Assembly (NCBI GenBank): GCA_019055375.1
Contig: JAHQIW010007302.1
Coordinates: forward strand, 1 to 64,000
Direction: 5' to 3'
Source: Parelaphostrongylus tenuis
Taxonomy: Eukaryota; Nematoda; Chromadorea; Rhabditida; Metastrongylidae
Length of the DNA stretch: 64,000 nucleotides
The stretch's first letter is position 1, and each line of letters starts with the position of its first letter. A program made the translations under genes and the position numbers. Below the pieces are notes generated by a model. The model was not told the origin of the DNA, searched no databases, and saw only the letters and a list, made by a program, of their open reading frames with translations. Shown piece by piece: positions 23,076 to 36,646 of the stretch.

Positions 23076-26000
23076 ATGTGAAGATTAGTTAATGAAGTAC
23101 AGTTTTCTCTCAAATTTTGAGTCATCGAAATATACATATAGGTATTCGCTCAGCAAAAAGTTCAGCCAATGCGATAATTTCACGGATGCAATAGACTATC
23201 TCTGTTATGTCGTTGCAGCATGAAATACTGTTTTTTCCACATGTGAGAAACCTTGAATGGCACAGAGCGCCGTCGTTACACGATCCACTTTTGAGCATAA
23301 AAGATCGAAATTATGTAATCGATTGGAAATTCAATCTTATTCTTTTGCCAGAATCTTATCAGCAAAAGTCGCACTTATTTAGCTCTACAATTTTTTGCTG
23401 ATGAAGGCAGTATAGTATCAGGTCAAATGTATATGCTCAGTTTCATCGGAGGACTTAGATACCGTAACTGAGATCGCTGCTTTGTAAAACTACCATTGGC
23501 GTGTAAGCGGTAGGAATGCCTAGCTTTTGCTATTTCGAATACGATGAAAGTTCATTAGAGTGTTTAAGATAAGAGAACATACCTTGAAACGACTAGAGTG
23601 ACGCTATTCTGCTTCTTCCTTTGCCAGCTCTAGAACGTTGAAAATTCCCAAACCCATATGTTTACAATACTTTGGTTTTTATATTTCTGTTTTGTGAAAA
23701 GAGAAAACAAATATCTTCACTTAGCGATTTACAAGTCGAAGCGATGATTACTTCTGAATAATAAATGTAGAGAAGCGGACAGCTATTGGTATGGTACTGT
23801 TAGGTATGAGCAAAGTGTTTGCTCGACCATATTCCGGACAAACTAAGTCCGATTTCCACCTAAATCTAAAAAGGATCCGCTATAATTCCCAAATTTTTGG
23901 GCCGTAGCGCGGTTATCCACGGAAATCACATTGCATTGGCTCGATCACTAATAAAGACATTGCTGGGAAACAGTACACTGTTTTGTGGTGGGAAGAATTA
24001 TGCACAAAAATCAGCAGAAAGTTGCATTTTTTCGAAGGCTCTTACAACTAATTAACTAATTTGTCCGTTTTTGTTTGAAAAACTTGCGTTGCTTTCAAAA
24101 CAGCTCAAAAGATGACTTTTGAACCAGAGTACTTGAAGGTTTTCTAAAAATATTTGCGTCACCATAATCTTTGCCTTAAGATAGTGATCAAATCAGTGGT
24201 ACTTCCAGTCGACTCCACTGTAATGAAATTTTTCCATAAGCTTTTTACCGAATACTTGCACACTCATCTCAAAGGGAAAGCTCAGTACTGTCGAATCATC
24301 AGCTTTTTTCGAGATTATCTGTGAACGTGACTAAAATTGAATAAGCAGCTTCATGCTGCATTAGTTGAAGTACTACTCATCGAAGTTTCGGCACAACATT
24401 CTCCTTGCACTTTCCACACGCCATCATATCTAGGAAGTGAGATTTTTGAAGGAAATCACACTGCTGCAAGTCCTCACTCCAGCAGTGATGCAGTATTTCA
24501 TCGTTTATTTATTTTCTTCGAGAACGCTATCTTCTTCACGACGAAAATGTCAGACCTTCTCCTCGAACTTTTGGAGCTATTAGGCGGGCTGGAGACTCAA
24601 TGGTAGTAAAAACACGGCAGTGATGAATCGAAGTAGAGAAAAACTCTCATTCATTCTTCGAAAAGGTGCTTCTGCGGAACATAATGATGTGATGGGATTG
24701 TTGACATTGTTGAAGGTATATGTAGCAAAAAGAGAATCAAACGGTATGCCAAAGTCCACTCTCACAAGGGAGTTGATTACACGCCTCACTATATACATCA
24801 CCAGCGATGCTTACACAACTCTTTTTTTTTGAGATATCTCATCGTAGCTGTCAGTAGCCCACCTTCAGCAGGTTTTGTCGGGTCAGCATATATCTCATTA
24901 AACACAGTTAAGTTGATAACCGTAGTATATGGAACTCTTGCACATTCTTCGTTATTAGTGCTTTCCTCGGTGCTGTGATGTTACGTCGGTGGTGTAATGA
25001 TGGCATGTACCTTCGATATGAATGAAATACGGGCTCAGCTCCCGTCTGAGGTCATATACGAATCACGAATGTTGTGTACGAAATGTCGTCTATGTCTCTA
25101 CAATTCTCTTTTGCGTGCAAATTAAATAAAATTCGTCATGGGGCAGTTTGAATAACGAAGCAGTGGTTTTTTTCGGATCAAAAAATGTAATGGACACTGG
25201 AAAGCGTACTTGTAGTGATGCTGCTTTAAATGATTACAGCTGTTCTGTGATCACGTTACAGAGTTATCTAGTACTCACATTCGTCTAAAAATTGGTGTCG
25301 AACTTGTACAGGATTGGCCAAATTTCCCCATTTGAAATGCCTTAGTACGGCTAACCTCGAAATCATATCACACTGAATCGATCATTATTCAAGGGACATT
25401 GCAAGAACAGCACATTATCTGACCGGTGTAAAGTAATGTTCAAAAAATCACCATAAAATTGCACCCTTAAAACTTTCTATTTTCTAATGCTTGAATATTT
25501 TTTGCCTTTTACTACTTCATTCTTCGCTTTTTTGCTTAATTATCTTTTATAAGCAAGTTGTTATAGCACAGTTATAGGATTTATTCATAAAGACTTGTTG
25601 ATTGATCGTGTTTCAAGTATTTTCAATTTCACAGCTAATTAAGGTGCTTATTACAGTGAGTAATCATTTGATGTGAGCGGTTCAAATTTCTCTCTGTAAC
25701 AACGACTGTTCGACACTTTTTATCTGCGGAAAATGCCGTGCTCCAAAATGTATTGTTTACCAGGCGATTATTTTGATTAAGTTTCAAAACAATCCAAAAA
25801 GACAACTCAAGAAAAATATGGAAAGTTTCTCTGAAAATCATCTCTGCAACCATGTGCATTGCCTCAAAATAATGATCAAATCATTGAATCATCTAATCTG
25901 TTCCAGTGCAGTGAGAATGCTCTTTCAGACTTTTTACAAATTATTTGCTTCGTGAGTGACATATGTAAAACGTAATCGTCACTGTGGAATCATCAGTCCC

Positions 26001-26630
26001 TTGATGGGTTTTTTATGAAAGTGAATAATGGTGAACAAACACCTTCGTAGCGCATAAGTGGAATTGCCAAGCGACGAGCGTTTCCCCACAATTTCTCCTT
26101 GCACTTTCCACACGCCCGTCATAACCAGGAAGTGAACGCTTTCGGAAAAAAATTTCACTGCTGGAAAGTTATTACTTCAGCAGTCATATGAGATTTCATC
26201 TTTTTTCCATAGTCGCATATCAATCAGGCACTGTTACCTCTAAGCTACTATAGGACTACTACATTGAAAACTTGTTGTAGTCGAATTACTTAGGAGACAT
26301 CAGGTGATGAATAATTTTTGTAGTTTAAATACAAAACATGTATTGAATAAAAGGTATGCGACAAAATAAGGAGACGGTACGAATAAGTTGTATCAGCGCA
26401 TGTGGTCACTTATTTCTTAAGCAGTCAGGACTTCCTGAAACGTTTAAAAATCATGAAACAAATGTTATTCGTCAATAGGCTTTATGATCAATAAGAATAC
26501 TACATGAAGTCAATCAATGTGGAGGCCAGAAAAACACAATTACATCTCATTTTTGTTGTGAACAACTATGGGCAGATAGGTATCAAAAATCCACAGTCAA
26601 ACAGTGTTTATTACATTATACTTAGCAGAC

Positions 26631-28235
26631 ATAATGCTATATGATATAAGTATACTTTTTTGTGGTGGCTGACATAAAATAAATACAATGATCGGATCGA
26701 AGATCATTTAGCGAAAAGAAACTGAAAATTCTTCGAATACTAGACGAAGAGTTTGCCATTTTGTAAAATCAAGCTGCTTATGTAAAACGTTAGTCTTTGA
26801 TGACTCTGTGTAAGGACGCAGAGCTCCCGAGAGAACTGACTATAAAATTATCGAAAGGACGGCGGGTTCTGCCCGACTGACGAAGTCTAATAAGCACTCG
26901 AAATCAAGGTAAAATACTTGAATGATTCCAACTCTTCTACTGATTTAATCTTTGCATTCCTTTTCCAACTAGTTATTATATGACTATATTATGCCGTAAT
27001 AGTAATTAAAAGTCATTCCATACTCAAGCATTTTTCGCTGGACACATCTCTTCATTCAGACTTCCAAAACCATTCGATAGCATAAATCTGAAAGATTCTA
27101 ACGATATGCTTGGTTTTCAGAAAAATTTCTCTCTCCGCTGTTACGATTAGAAAAAAGTCAAGTGTCACAGCCGTCACCGTGTCGATCATGCAGCACAATT
27201 CACATGTGGCGTGCGATGGCGGCCGAATGCGAACCTCAGCATTTTTTTGGCTGGACAACACAAAAATAAGCTCTTCTGGAAATCAGGCACATCATTGAAA
27301 TTGTTGAGATCGTGTTATCAAATGGTAATAAGGCTTAAATGGAAGGCTGTGTCAAGTAGAAGCTTTTGAATGTGCGATAGTTTCATTCTTAATGCTATAG
27401 CACATTGAGATATTTCTTTTCAAGAAGCTAGCGCCATTGAAACTCTCGAAATTAAAACTATCGATTGGGTAATAAAAGTTGATGGCTTGATGTGTTGCGA
27501 AATACATCCACATACAGGTGCGAGCGCTGCGCGCCGTATGTGAAATGCAATCTTAATTTCGGTGTTGAAGCACAATGAAAGTTTATTTAGAAATCCAAGA
27601 AGCAGTTAAATTTGGCAGGATTTGTGCTTTGAATAGTTACTAGACTTTTCTTGAATCTGTCTAGTTGAAAATGCTCACGTGTAAAGAAAAATCTATGTTC
27701 TTTTCTGCCAGACGGCGACAAATGAATATTCGACCACATCTGCTGGACATGAATTTTGCATAGAAGTTTCAATACGCATTCTGAAGCGTAACTCTCTGGC
27801 TAGAGTGATGAATCGCCGGCTCTTCAAGACACACTCTTATGACGGACGTAAAATCGAAAATAAAATCATGTTCTGCACCCGCCGCCTGCCTTCATTTCAA
27901 TCATGCGTATAGTCCGCTGACAGCACGGAAAACATGTGAAGGTGTAGAGGGAATTTCGTAGTATCCGAGCTGATTGTTTCATTTAGAGTGTCTTCCGAAG
28001 TAGAGAAAAAATTCTAAAAAATAACAAATTACATTCCACATGTCTGACACTTTAGACCACTGATCGGTAAGCAATCTAGCAGAATATGTGAAACTTGATC
28101 ATATTTCATCATATTTTCCCTGCTACACTGCAGTGAAAAGATCTTTCCCAGAAAATGACACAGCGCTGGAATTATTGAAAGTCGCCCCACCAAATGATTA
28201 CCAGTAGTTAGAAAAGGAGTTATGCCCAACAAGCT
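26631..28235. repeat. Segment w, copy 1
   Basis: Part of it (27,050-27,970) aligns with w2 at 44,635-45,560, and it is missing between y1 and z1. It contains the inverted copy of repeat E, a piece related to the fold-back element at 58,160, and a piece of dispersed family R near 27,885-27,965. I see no gene in it. Confidence 0.7.
26780..26890 (-). repeat. Repeat E, minus-strand copy
   Basis: It is the inverted counterpart of 22,345-22,450. Read on the minus strand it gives GTCGGGCAGAACCCGCC and TATAGTCAGTTCTC. Confidence 0.5.
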
Positions 28236-28814
28236 TTGAAACACATTTTTTTCTCTCTCCTGCAGCGCCATCGAAAAAAACTTTTCCAAAATCTAAACAT
28301 ATTTTAGCAGTTTAAGGAGCGCGTAATGTCTAACGAAATATAAGCGAAATAAAAAAACACGCATGGCCATGTGAAGCAAGATCTTATTTTGAATTTTACA
28401 CAGTCATAGAAGAAGACTTTGAGAAAACGACGACTTAGGGCTCCAGCCAGAGATTCGACTCTTTGAGAGCCTTGTGGGATGTTTCGTCCCACACCTCGCG
28501 ACGTTAAATCTTTTGAGCTACTGTAATGGCCGCGCATCTCGTAAGAAGACAGAAGTCAGACAGCATGATGGATGCGAAGAGCCTAATCAGGTTATGCGGG
28601 CCATTTACAATATAAAATAATGGAATCTTCAAGGGTAATGGAAAGATAATGGAAAAGGATGAAGCCGTTGAAGACTGCCGTAAGCGACTGCGCGACTCCT
28701 CGAGCCTATCAGTGGTTGTCTTCAAAGGGTCAAAAAGAACTTGTAGTCAGCCGGCGAGACGGTCAACGGCAAGTGTCACTTTTAGCACTGGGGCCGCTGC
28801 AGCCAAGCCCTGTT

Positions 28815-29120
28815 GAGTCGGCGCTATCCCACCTTGCTTCATAACAACGCAAGGCTACATGTCGCCGAATTGACAAAGAGGAAGTTAACCGAAATGGACT
28901 GAGAGTTCCTGGATCATCCACAGTGCAGTACTGACATTTCGCCGGTTGACTATCTCTTTCGAATGCTGAAGCATCCTAAGCAAGACTATATTAGAAGACA
29001 TCAATCATTTGCTCCGAAGATTGATAAGTTTCCTTGAATCCAAGGATGACGAATTCAGCGGCACTGAGTGCTCACTACTGCCTACAAGATGACAGAAATG
29101 TGTTCACGCTGATGATGCAT
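28815..29120 (+). pseudogene. mariner-family transposase relic, copy 2
   Basis: It has the same reading pattern as at 9,735, with NARLHVAELTKRKL and FDYLFRMLKHP. The Asp of QDN is replaced here because CAAGAC has become AACAAC in a stretch reading TTGCTTCATAACAACGCA. It contains several stops and is a duplicated relic, not an independent insertion. Confidence 0.75.
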
Positions 29121-31192
29121 ACTTTAAATAGTGTTGTTAAGCAACTTTAATTACGTATGGTTAATAAATATGGTGCCTATTGCTCTAATATCAAAATTTA
29201 TGAGATCTGATATTGCGTGGGCTACAGCTCGATCTTAAACTATTGGTAGCCATTTGATAGCGTGAATTTCGAAGATATAAAGCAAATTTCGGCGATTCCA
29301 GAGCTTTGCTTGCTCTTTGAAGAGGACGTCTTATTGAACTGTAGCAAGAAAAACGAGAAAGGGGCGCGAACGCGACGAGCATTGCCTGTCGGCTGAGGTA
29401 TGGGTTGGTGTGAATCGATAGACCGAGCAGCTGCGATCCTCACATTAGAGAAATTTTTTTGAGATTTTTCTCCGGATTAATAAGAAATGTCTAGATAAGA
29501 ATTATGACTCTGATTGTGCAAATTTCCTTTGCACGTGCATGCACTTTGCGTAATAAATTCAAGTTGTTGAAAAGCCTCGGCTTACTGACGAGTTTCATTA
29601 GACAAAATTCTATTGCGAACTTGTTTCTCGCTCAGCAATTCATTTGAGGCTACACGGAACTTCTCATTCGGCCGTTATAAAAAAAATTGCCGATAATTCT
29701 ACATCTTTGATGACACTCTCGATTTGCCATCTACAAAGAAGAGTTATGCGGAACTTTCTTGAAGGCATAGTCGGTCTAGAAAGAAGTCGGAAAACTTCAA
29801 ACACACGGACAAATGATTTGTGCTGTCTTCTTCCTATAAGATAATAAATTCTTGACTTTTTCAGACAGCCCCTTCCAAATTCTGCAAAATCCAGGAGCAT
29901 TAGTAGAAAGCTTGCAGTCGTTAAACAAATGATGTAAGAATTAGTCGCTATATAAAATATACAAGGACAATGTTTATTTCTTGGATATAGCAAAATAATT
30001 GCAAAAATCAACGGGGCTTTATAAATACCTGGCCTTGTCAACTTGAAGCAAACCTAACAAAAGCTGCAGCTCATAGTTGTTCGATCACGTTCTTCAGGAA
30101 CATAAGCTTCATTTTCCATCTTTGTATATTGGCCACTCCAGCAGAATAAAGGATTGTTCTCTTTTAAATGGAACTCCGTGCTTCTCAAAAGTCTATTTTC
30201 TATGATTTAAAGCGCTGCTTTCATAATTCGTTCCTTATATGAGTGGAGTTCTATAACCATCTTGTCCTTCTTCGGTTTCTGATTTCTATCAAGAAATCCA
30301 ACAGGTATTGTTCCTTTTACCATTATTCACTGAGCTTGCAGAAAGAGTTGATAGCTATCATGTTTTATGGATTAATAATACTATCATAGTGCTGAGGGGA
30401 GACACCAATGGGAACACCAATGTCATTTCGCAACGTTTCGTTTTTGTCAATCGATTTCTCCTCCAATAAAGTTGTTCTAAAAGTGCATTCATAACGGGGT
30501 GCTTCTTTTCAGCGCGAATTCCCTTATTCTTGGGAAGGCCATAATTTATGACGCATCAAAGCAATAAATGGTGAAAAGCGAATTTGAGACACGCTCTAAA
30601 TTCGTTCACGCAACGAAGTGTTTTTCTCAGAAAACACATATACCTCGCCCTTGTTCATAATTTGACATTAATTCTTCTACTAACTAGTATTACGAGCTTT
30701 TAATTATGAAATCGCTTATAAATATCAGATTTGACGGATTTTATTTAGAATATGTTGCAAGAAAATGTCTAAAAATAGTGGAACAATCAGAAAACTGCTA
30801 GAAACGCCTGCCATCCTCCTTCGGTGACATTGTAATTAGCTCCGAATCCGTTGTTGCCACCAAAATGATATGTAGCAATAAGATGTTTACAAATGAACAA
30901 AAGTTGAAGGCTTGAATTAACTTCAAACCGTTGATTAACCCGCTGGGTGGTGGCATGTTATCCACATTTCCATCGACGCCCTTGCTCTGTGTTACTACCA
31001 ACCGCATTCGAATCCTTTTTTTGTTTTTTTACTATAGTTGGTCATCCGTCAATGGCACTCACTCAGAAAACACAAAGGCTTAAACATTTGTTAGGCTAAA
31101 GAAGTAGTTTGAATCGAAGATAATTTTTCTTCAGCCGAGTCTACACCATTTGCTAGGTTTTATTGGAACTGGAAGTGAGCAGTTCCAAAAAC

Positions 31193-33529
31193 ATGGACAG
31201 ACTTGCTACCGACTTCCTTGTAATTCCGATTTTAACCATTGGGACAGTGTTAGGATGTGGAGTGCTGCCACCAGGTCTAGGTAATGAACAGAAAAAATGT
31301 TATTTTAGTGCAAATCACAACTACTAAATAACTGTGGTGATTTAAAGTTTCGAATGAAAGAGTCTTGCAATTTTAGCACAAAAAGAGACTCCTAAAAGCA
31401 TTTACTAAACGGAAACAGTTTTCCATGCTCAACAAAAAGGCAAAAAAAAAATTTTGTTTCAGCGAGGACTGTTGGTTTCAACGTCACCGGCTTCACTTTG
31501 CCTGTTTCCATGGTTTACACTAGAACTCCCACTCTTCCTGCTAGGTTCCGAGCATTCATACAACCAGTGGAGCGGTGCAAGCATTTTTAACACGCATTGT
31601 GATGCAAACAGTAAGTTGGAAACCCTTGAATCTCTATTTTCTGCAAATTTTCGAAAGTTGTAGTAGGTGGGCTCCGCTTTCTGACAAATTTCTGGTCTAC
31701 AAGTATCAGTGTTGCTTTCTTCATTATATTTTACTCGAGACAACTTTTGAAGAATTTCTAAAACGTGGAAATTTTACTTCTAGATCTATGATGTTCTCCA
31801 ACAGCAAGGTCGCGTCGTTCTTCTTCCTGATGCAATAATCTCTGCTATTTTGGATCAACTTAGTGTTAGGATCAGCTACAACCCACTTGAATGCAAGGCA
31901 ATTGAAGCTAATCCAACGGGCAACTGTGAGTTTTCAACACTTAGCTACTGAAGAGATTACACTGCTAACGCACAGAAGCACACAGAGAAAACCGTATTTT
32001 CTTAAATGCTGTTGCAAAAACCATTTCATATTGAAAATGGGAAAACGGATCAGGTGTGAAAAGAGACTGAAAATTGGTTTGTTTTGCGAAGCCTCTTCGA
32101 ATGCTCCGAGAACAACGCCCTTCTACTCGGATAGTTAGATGACCCTTATTCACAAGGGATGCGGGGCTTAGCTCAATTTTCTTTCTTTTTTCTCTCGGTC
32201 AAATGTCGTTCATTGCGGTGGTCTGTAAAAACCTGATGACCTCCGCAGCAATTCGTTGTCTTGATTGTATTCTAAAAAATAATATTCCTGGTCAAGTTGT
32301 CCTTAATCAGTAGGTCATTTTTGTGAGAGATGTATTGTAGATAGACCTTTTTCAACGCGGTTTTTATTTTCTCTTCTTTCTTTTGATTCAATAACTGCAA
32401 CTTTGCATTCGCATTCGTTAGACTTTTCAGTTTCAATCTATACTTTTCGAGGATTACTCATTGTGTACAGAAGACAGTAAACGCCTCAATTTCTTTCGTG
32501 TAAAGTTGAACACTCCTGCTTCCTTTCTGTCTGCACAATTTGAGCAATTTCACAAATAAATGAATCTCTTATGGCACCGGGGCAGAGTGGTTGTGATGTT
32601 GGACAGGACGCGCATGAAGCTAAGCTCCACTCCCAACACTATCCGCCAGTGAACAAGAACGCCGTATGGAGCCACAGCTGAGCTATCCTCGAGACTACTA
32701 GGAGACATGCTCGACCAGTCTCTAAGCCATTCAACAAGAAGGCGAACAACGATTCGAATGCTAGAAGTACTCAGATCCGCACAATAGAAATTGTGATGAC
32801 GGGTAGTGTAAAAAGTAGATAAATAAATTAATAAATAAGTAAATGGATAGAATTTCTATTTGCAGTGAAGATTTTAGCCCTTGTATTCCAAACATTAGCA
32901 AAATGATAAACGTTTCGATTGTCCTACATATTTTCTTACTGTATTCTTGAAACCGCTGTAAAGGTTAATTGCAGTTTTATCGCACACACTGTGACAAATT
33001 ATTACGACTCCGAAAGAACAGACGCTTCTGAGAAATCTAATCTTTGTTTCAATGAATAGGCATCGTTTTTCTATCTAAGCATTTTTAGTTCGATAAGACA
33101 AATGGAAAGCGCTGGATTTAGTGTGAAAAAACTAGTATCTGCATATACCATATTTCTTAGTGTAGAGGAAATGTTTGAATGAAGACATTGCTTGCAGTTG
33201 CACATATGGTGGACCCACACTGCATCGTCTTCCGCAACGCAGTGACTGGCCTATGCCTTAAAGGTGTAGGGGATTGTGGATTGAGCCCGATTACGAATAT
33301 TGGTGCCATTGCCGGCACTCACAAGTCAATCTCAGGAACTCTCACGGTTTGCAAACTTTTATTTTGTTTAACCTTGCTTAGCATAGAAAACTTCGATGTA
33401 GACTACAAATATCATCATGGCGTATTGGACAAGAGAGATGTGGCAAGTGTATTGGACAGAGCAATGGAAATATTAGCATCGGGACAGTTAGGACTGTACT
33501 TCTACACGGCATTTGCGACCGTCACCTAG
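31193..33529 (+). pseudogene. Secreted nematode-specific protein, copy 2, frameshifted
   Basis: All five exons are present with intact GT-AG sites: 31,193-31,280, 31,463-31,610, 31,784-31,925, 33,198-33,346 and 33,402-33,529. Exon 2 is one base short near 31,548, so the frame leaves ARF and reaches TAA at 31,588-31,590. Exon 5 is also one base short near 33,443 (GGCAAGTG against GGCAGAGTG). Exon 4 has a clean 9-base deletion in the glycine run. The signal-peptide exon and the AATAAA at 33,558 are kept. Two single-base losses could be sequencing errors. If both were, this would be a second working gene, so the pseudogene call is provisional. Confidence 0.7.
32570..32850 (+). repeat. SINE-like repeat (family S), near full length
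   Basis: It runs from a box-A-like GGCAGAGTGGTTGTGATG through CGCGCATGAAGCTAAGCTCC and the shared blocks to GAATGCTAGAAGTACTC and ATCCGCACAATAG, and it ends in an AAAT-rich tail. The copy sits in intron 3 of the secreted-protein pseudogene. Confidence 0.6.
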
Positions 33530-34381
33530 AGCGTGAAAGTTGGCAGTGAATGTTCAAAATAAACCTTACAGCACTGTATTTTTTGTTTACTTTCTTCTTC
33601 ACAGAGGTATCAAGATTTTACTCCACAGTAAATGCATTCATTCAAAGTTTCAGTGTTGAGTTTAGAATGCGTTTTTTCGGATGTGTCATCTTTAGCAATC
33701 ACTAAAAATTTTTTCTCATGAAATGGTAAAAAATTTCTCACGTTTATAAATAAGAAGAAAACTACATATCCGTACGAGAAATATTGTAAGAGCTTTTACA
33801 AATACACTTGCTCATTATCGAAGAGATGTCATTTGAAACATTGATAAGATAAAGCGATTAAAAGGCAATAGCTTCTCAGAACATCTTCGATTAGATTTCG
33901 ATATCTCACTTTTCACCATCGCTCCGTTTTGGCCATCGTCAGTTTCATCAAGTTAACATTCTTTACTTTTCAACACTTGAATGCTAAGGAATTTTTACCA
34001 ATACATCTGTTTTCCATAGAGGCATTTTTTACTTTCGCCGTTAGAACGATCCGCAAAATGAAATTGAAGAGGAATCGATTTTCTTCTGAAGATCGAAAGT
34101 TATGGGAAGCTTTAGGTGGTTATTAGGAAGTACATAATTATTCAGGGAAATTTCTAATGTTATTGCGATATTTAGGTGGATGCTTGCTGCCAAATGGCTA
34201 GACGTGAGTTTCTTTCAAACTATGTCATTGAGAGAACACCTTTTATTGGAAAAGCCTTCAAAAGATTTATTATCAATACCCAACATCTGTCCAGCATAAG
34301 TGGGTTCCATATCGATAGGACTACTCACGCCAAACCGTTTACGGTCGGCGGTTTACGACAACACGTTGCAGCGTAGAAATA

Positions 34382-34485
34382 GTGGTGTCGAAACGGGCGT
34401 CGATAGAGCAATGGTTCAGCAAGCGCCCCGGATAGGGTGAAATGGGGTTCGAATTAGAACTGACACGAAAGTTTTGTACACCACT
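34382..34485 (+). repeat. tRNA-like SINE unit in z2
   Basis: It is the counterpart of 15,125-15,232, with GGCGTCGATAGAGCAATGG, GGGGTTCGAATTAG and a 3' GACACGAAAGTTTTG. The T arm is degraded. Confidence 0.5.
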
Positions 34486-36646
34486 CAACATCTTTCGGTT
34501 AATTATTACGTCATACCACTGCAAATGGTGGTCAATTAAAATGAATTCTGATTCGTTAACAAGGTCTTCGTCCTCGAGTCAACATCACGAAAGTTTTTAT
34601 TCCGCTCTTTGGTGCTGGACGGTCTTTAACAAAACAGATTACCAAGGAGTCAAGTTCAGTCAATCGGTTAGAAACGAACGCGCGAACGCGTGCAGAGGAG
34701 AGCTGGTAAGCGAGAAAACGTTATTCAGACAAAATTCCACTCTACTGAGTTGAAATCGATGTGATCTGAAAGGTCAACATCACCAAAATGCATGACGTAG
34801 ACAAGGACACGATCAATCGAGCAGTGAATAGGCGAAGACGCTGAAGCGCTAGCAGAACGGATTCGCCCTCTAATAAGCTTATTTCAGTCTGGCTATCTGA
34901 GAAAATATTGATTGAGCATGCCATATGTTAAGAAAGGCGGTATTCAAAATACACCAGATTGAATGCTGTTTATTAGGTCTGCTGCATAAAATGTCATTGG
35001 AATTTGATTTGATCAAAACACTCGTACCACTGCCAGCTGAAGTCTTAGAAATTGCAGTGCTTTTTCTCATTGGCAGAGATTTATTGACGTAGTGCGATAT
35101 CATAGTGAATGTGCAAGGGAAATGCCATAGCGGAATCGTTCGTGGCTTAACAGTTCAGCAAAATAAAATTGCTCAATTAGGTCTCCAACTAAGTTGCAGA
35201 ACTTCATTCAAAGCAAAAATTTTTTTTCCAAGTTGTCGAAAGTATCAAGTAACATGAACTGAAGTAATCTCCGTCTGTGTAGATGCAATTCTGCCAACGC
35301 TCCTGCAAAAAATCACTTCCGCGCTTAATATATTTTTGCACTCACTTGTCTCTCAATGGAGTCGTCACGGGAAGTCGTTTGCAACTTACTGCTCTACAAG
35401 TTTCAAATGTCAAAGTTTCAAATTTCAAGTTTTCGCAAATCGGCAGCCTGTGAGTGGGTTACTCTTTCGGGACTCTATGGTCGCCTTCGTACTATGATCA
35501 TTTACAGGCCATTTTGTTGAAAAGAGCTTTTCCACTACAATTCTCATATTCATTCTATAGCATGAAGAGCTGCTATTTCAATTCTGTGCTTGGTTTCTGA
35601 AAAAAGCGAGTTTCGCCGCGCTGTAGCCGCCTAGAGAAAATTACTTTTCACACTTGAAGTTTTCTTGGCACATGAGGGTCATATATGCAGTAGAAGTTTA
35701 TAAGCGGTATAGAGGAAATCGTTGACTGTCGGAAATCAGGACAAATCGAGAAAATTTTCTGAAACGGAGAGAAAGTTTTTCTAATTGTGTGGCTAACATC
35801 GCATTTCCTTTGGAGCGCCAGTTGAATTCGGCGCGCTTAACACAATACAAGAGGCACGCGATATTTGTCATTTGATTAGATATTTCCCCTTTGTTTCGAA
35901 AAGTTCTGAGGTTTCTCGTATCAGTTTGACCTCCAGTACTTTTTTATACACTCTCCCATTTTTCTTCTTATGTAACTCTTATATGCGAAAAGATTGAAAG
36001 CAGTGGAACGTATGTCGAGAGTGATAGTGTGGATTGCATGATATGTCACCTATTGGTATCTTTCAATAGTTTTTGGTTATTTGCATGCTTCATGCCTAGG
36101 GACCTCCATATAGTCATAGTAGGGACTTTGTTCTATCGTTCTAATTGGGTTCAGCTCTTTTTCTATCTTTTATTACGTAATTAATCCAACAAAAATCAAA
36201 AGCGAAGGTTTAAGCACTCGGGGATAAACGTAATCTTCTTTTATGCACTGAAGTCTTCAAAGACAAGCCGCCTTCTGAAGTAATTGTCCTTCTTTGAGTT
36301 AGGAGATGACTAATTAAATTCTAGCGTTTTTCTTGGCTGCTACAGCGCATCAAGAATAAGGCTTTTGAGAAACCAAATACAGAGATCAAATCGCCAACAT
36401 CTAGGATATCAAATGTCTATATGAGACAGTGAGAAATCTCTGTCCATTGAAAGTGGAAAAAAGTGATAAAACAGGTCCAAGTCGTCTCATTTGTCAGTTG
36501 ATAAATGCAATGCATTTACATGACAACAACTGTCGTGGAAAGGTTTCCACATGTGAAGAACTGCTACAACTATGAAGTATTGTCTGAATATAATTTCCAA
36601 TTTCTGATCCATCTATTGTGTGCTTACTTTTGCTCACCGCTATCAG

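Larger units (their letters stand above)
21949..26630. repeat. Segmental duplication block y, copy 2
   Basis: Colinear with y1 but lacking the hammerhead insertion. It holds a fold-back element (22,785-23,075), family Y repeats and a tRNA-like unit near 24,984-25,062. About 300 bp near 22,345-22,660 are specific to this copy and include a short duplication of flanking sequence (the pieces ending in CCTTATAGACTC and CCTTACAGACTC). I recognise no gene. Confidence 0.85.
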
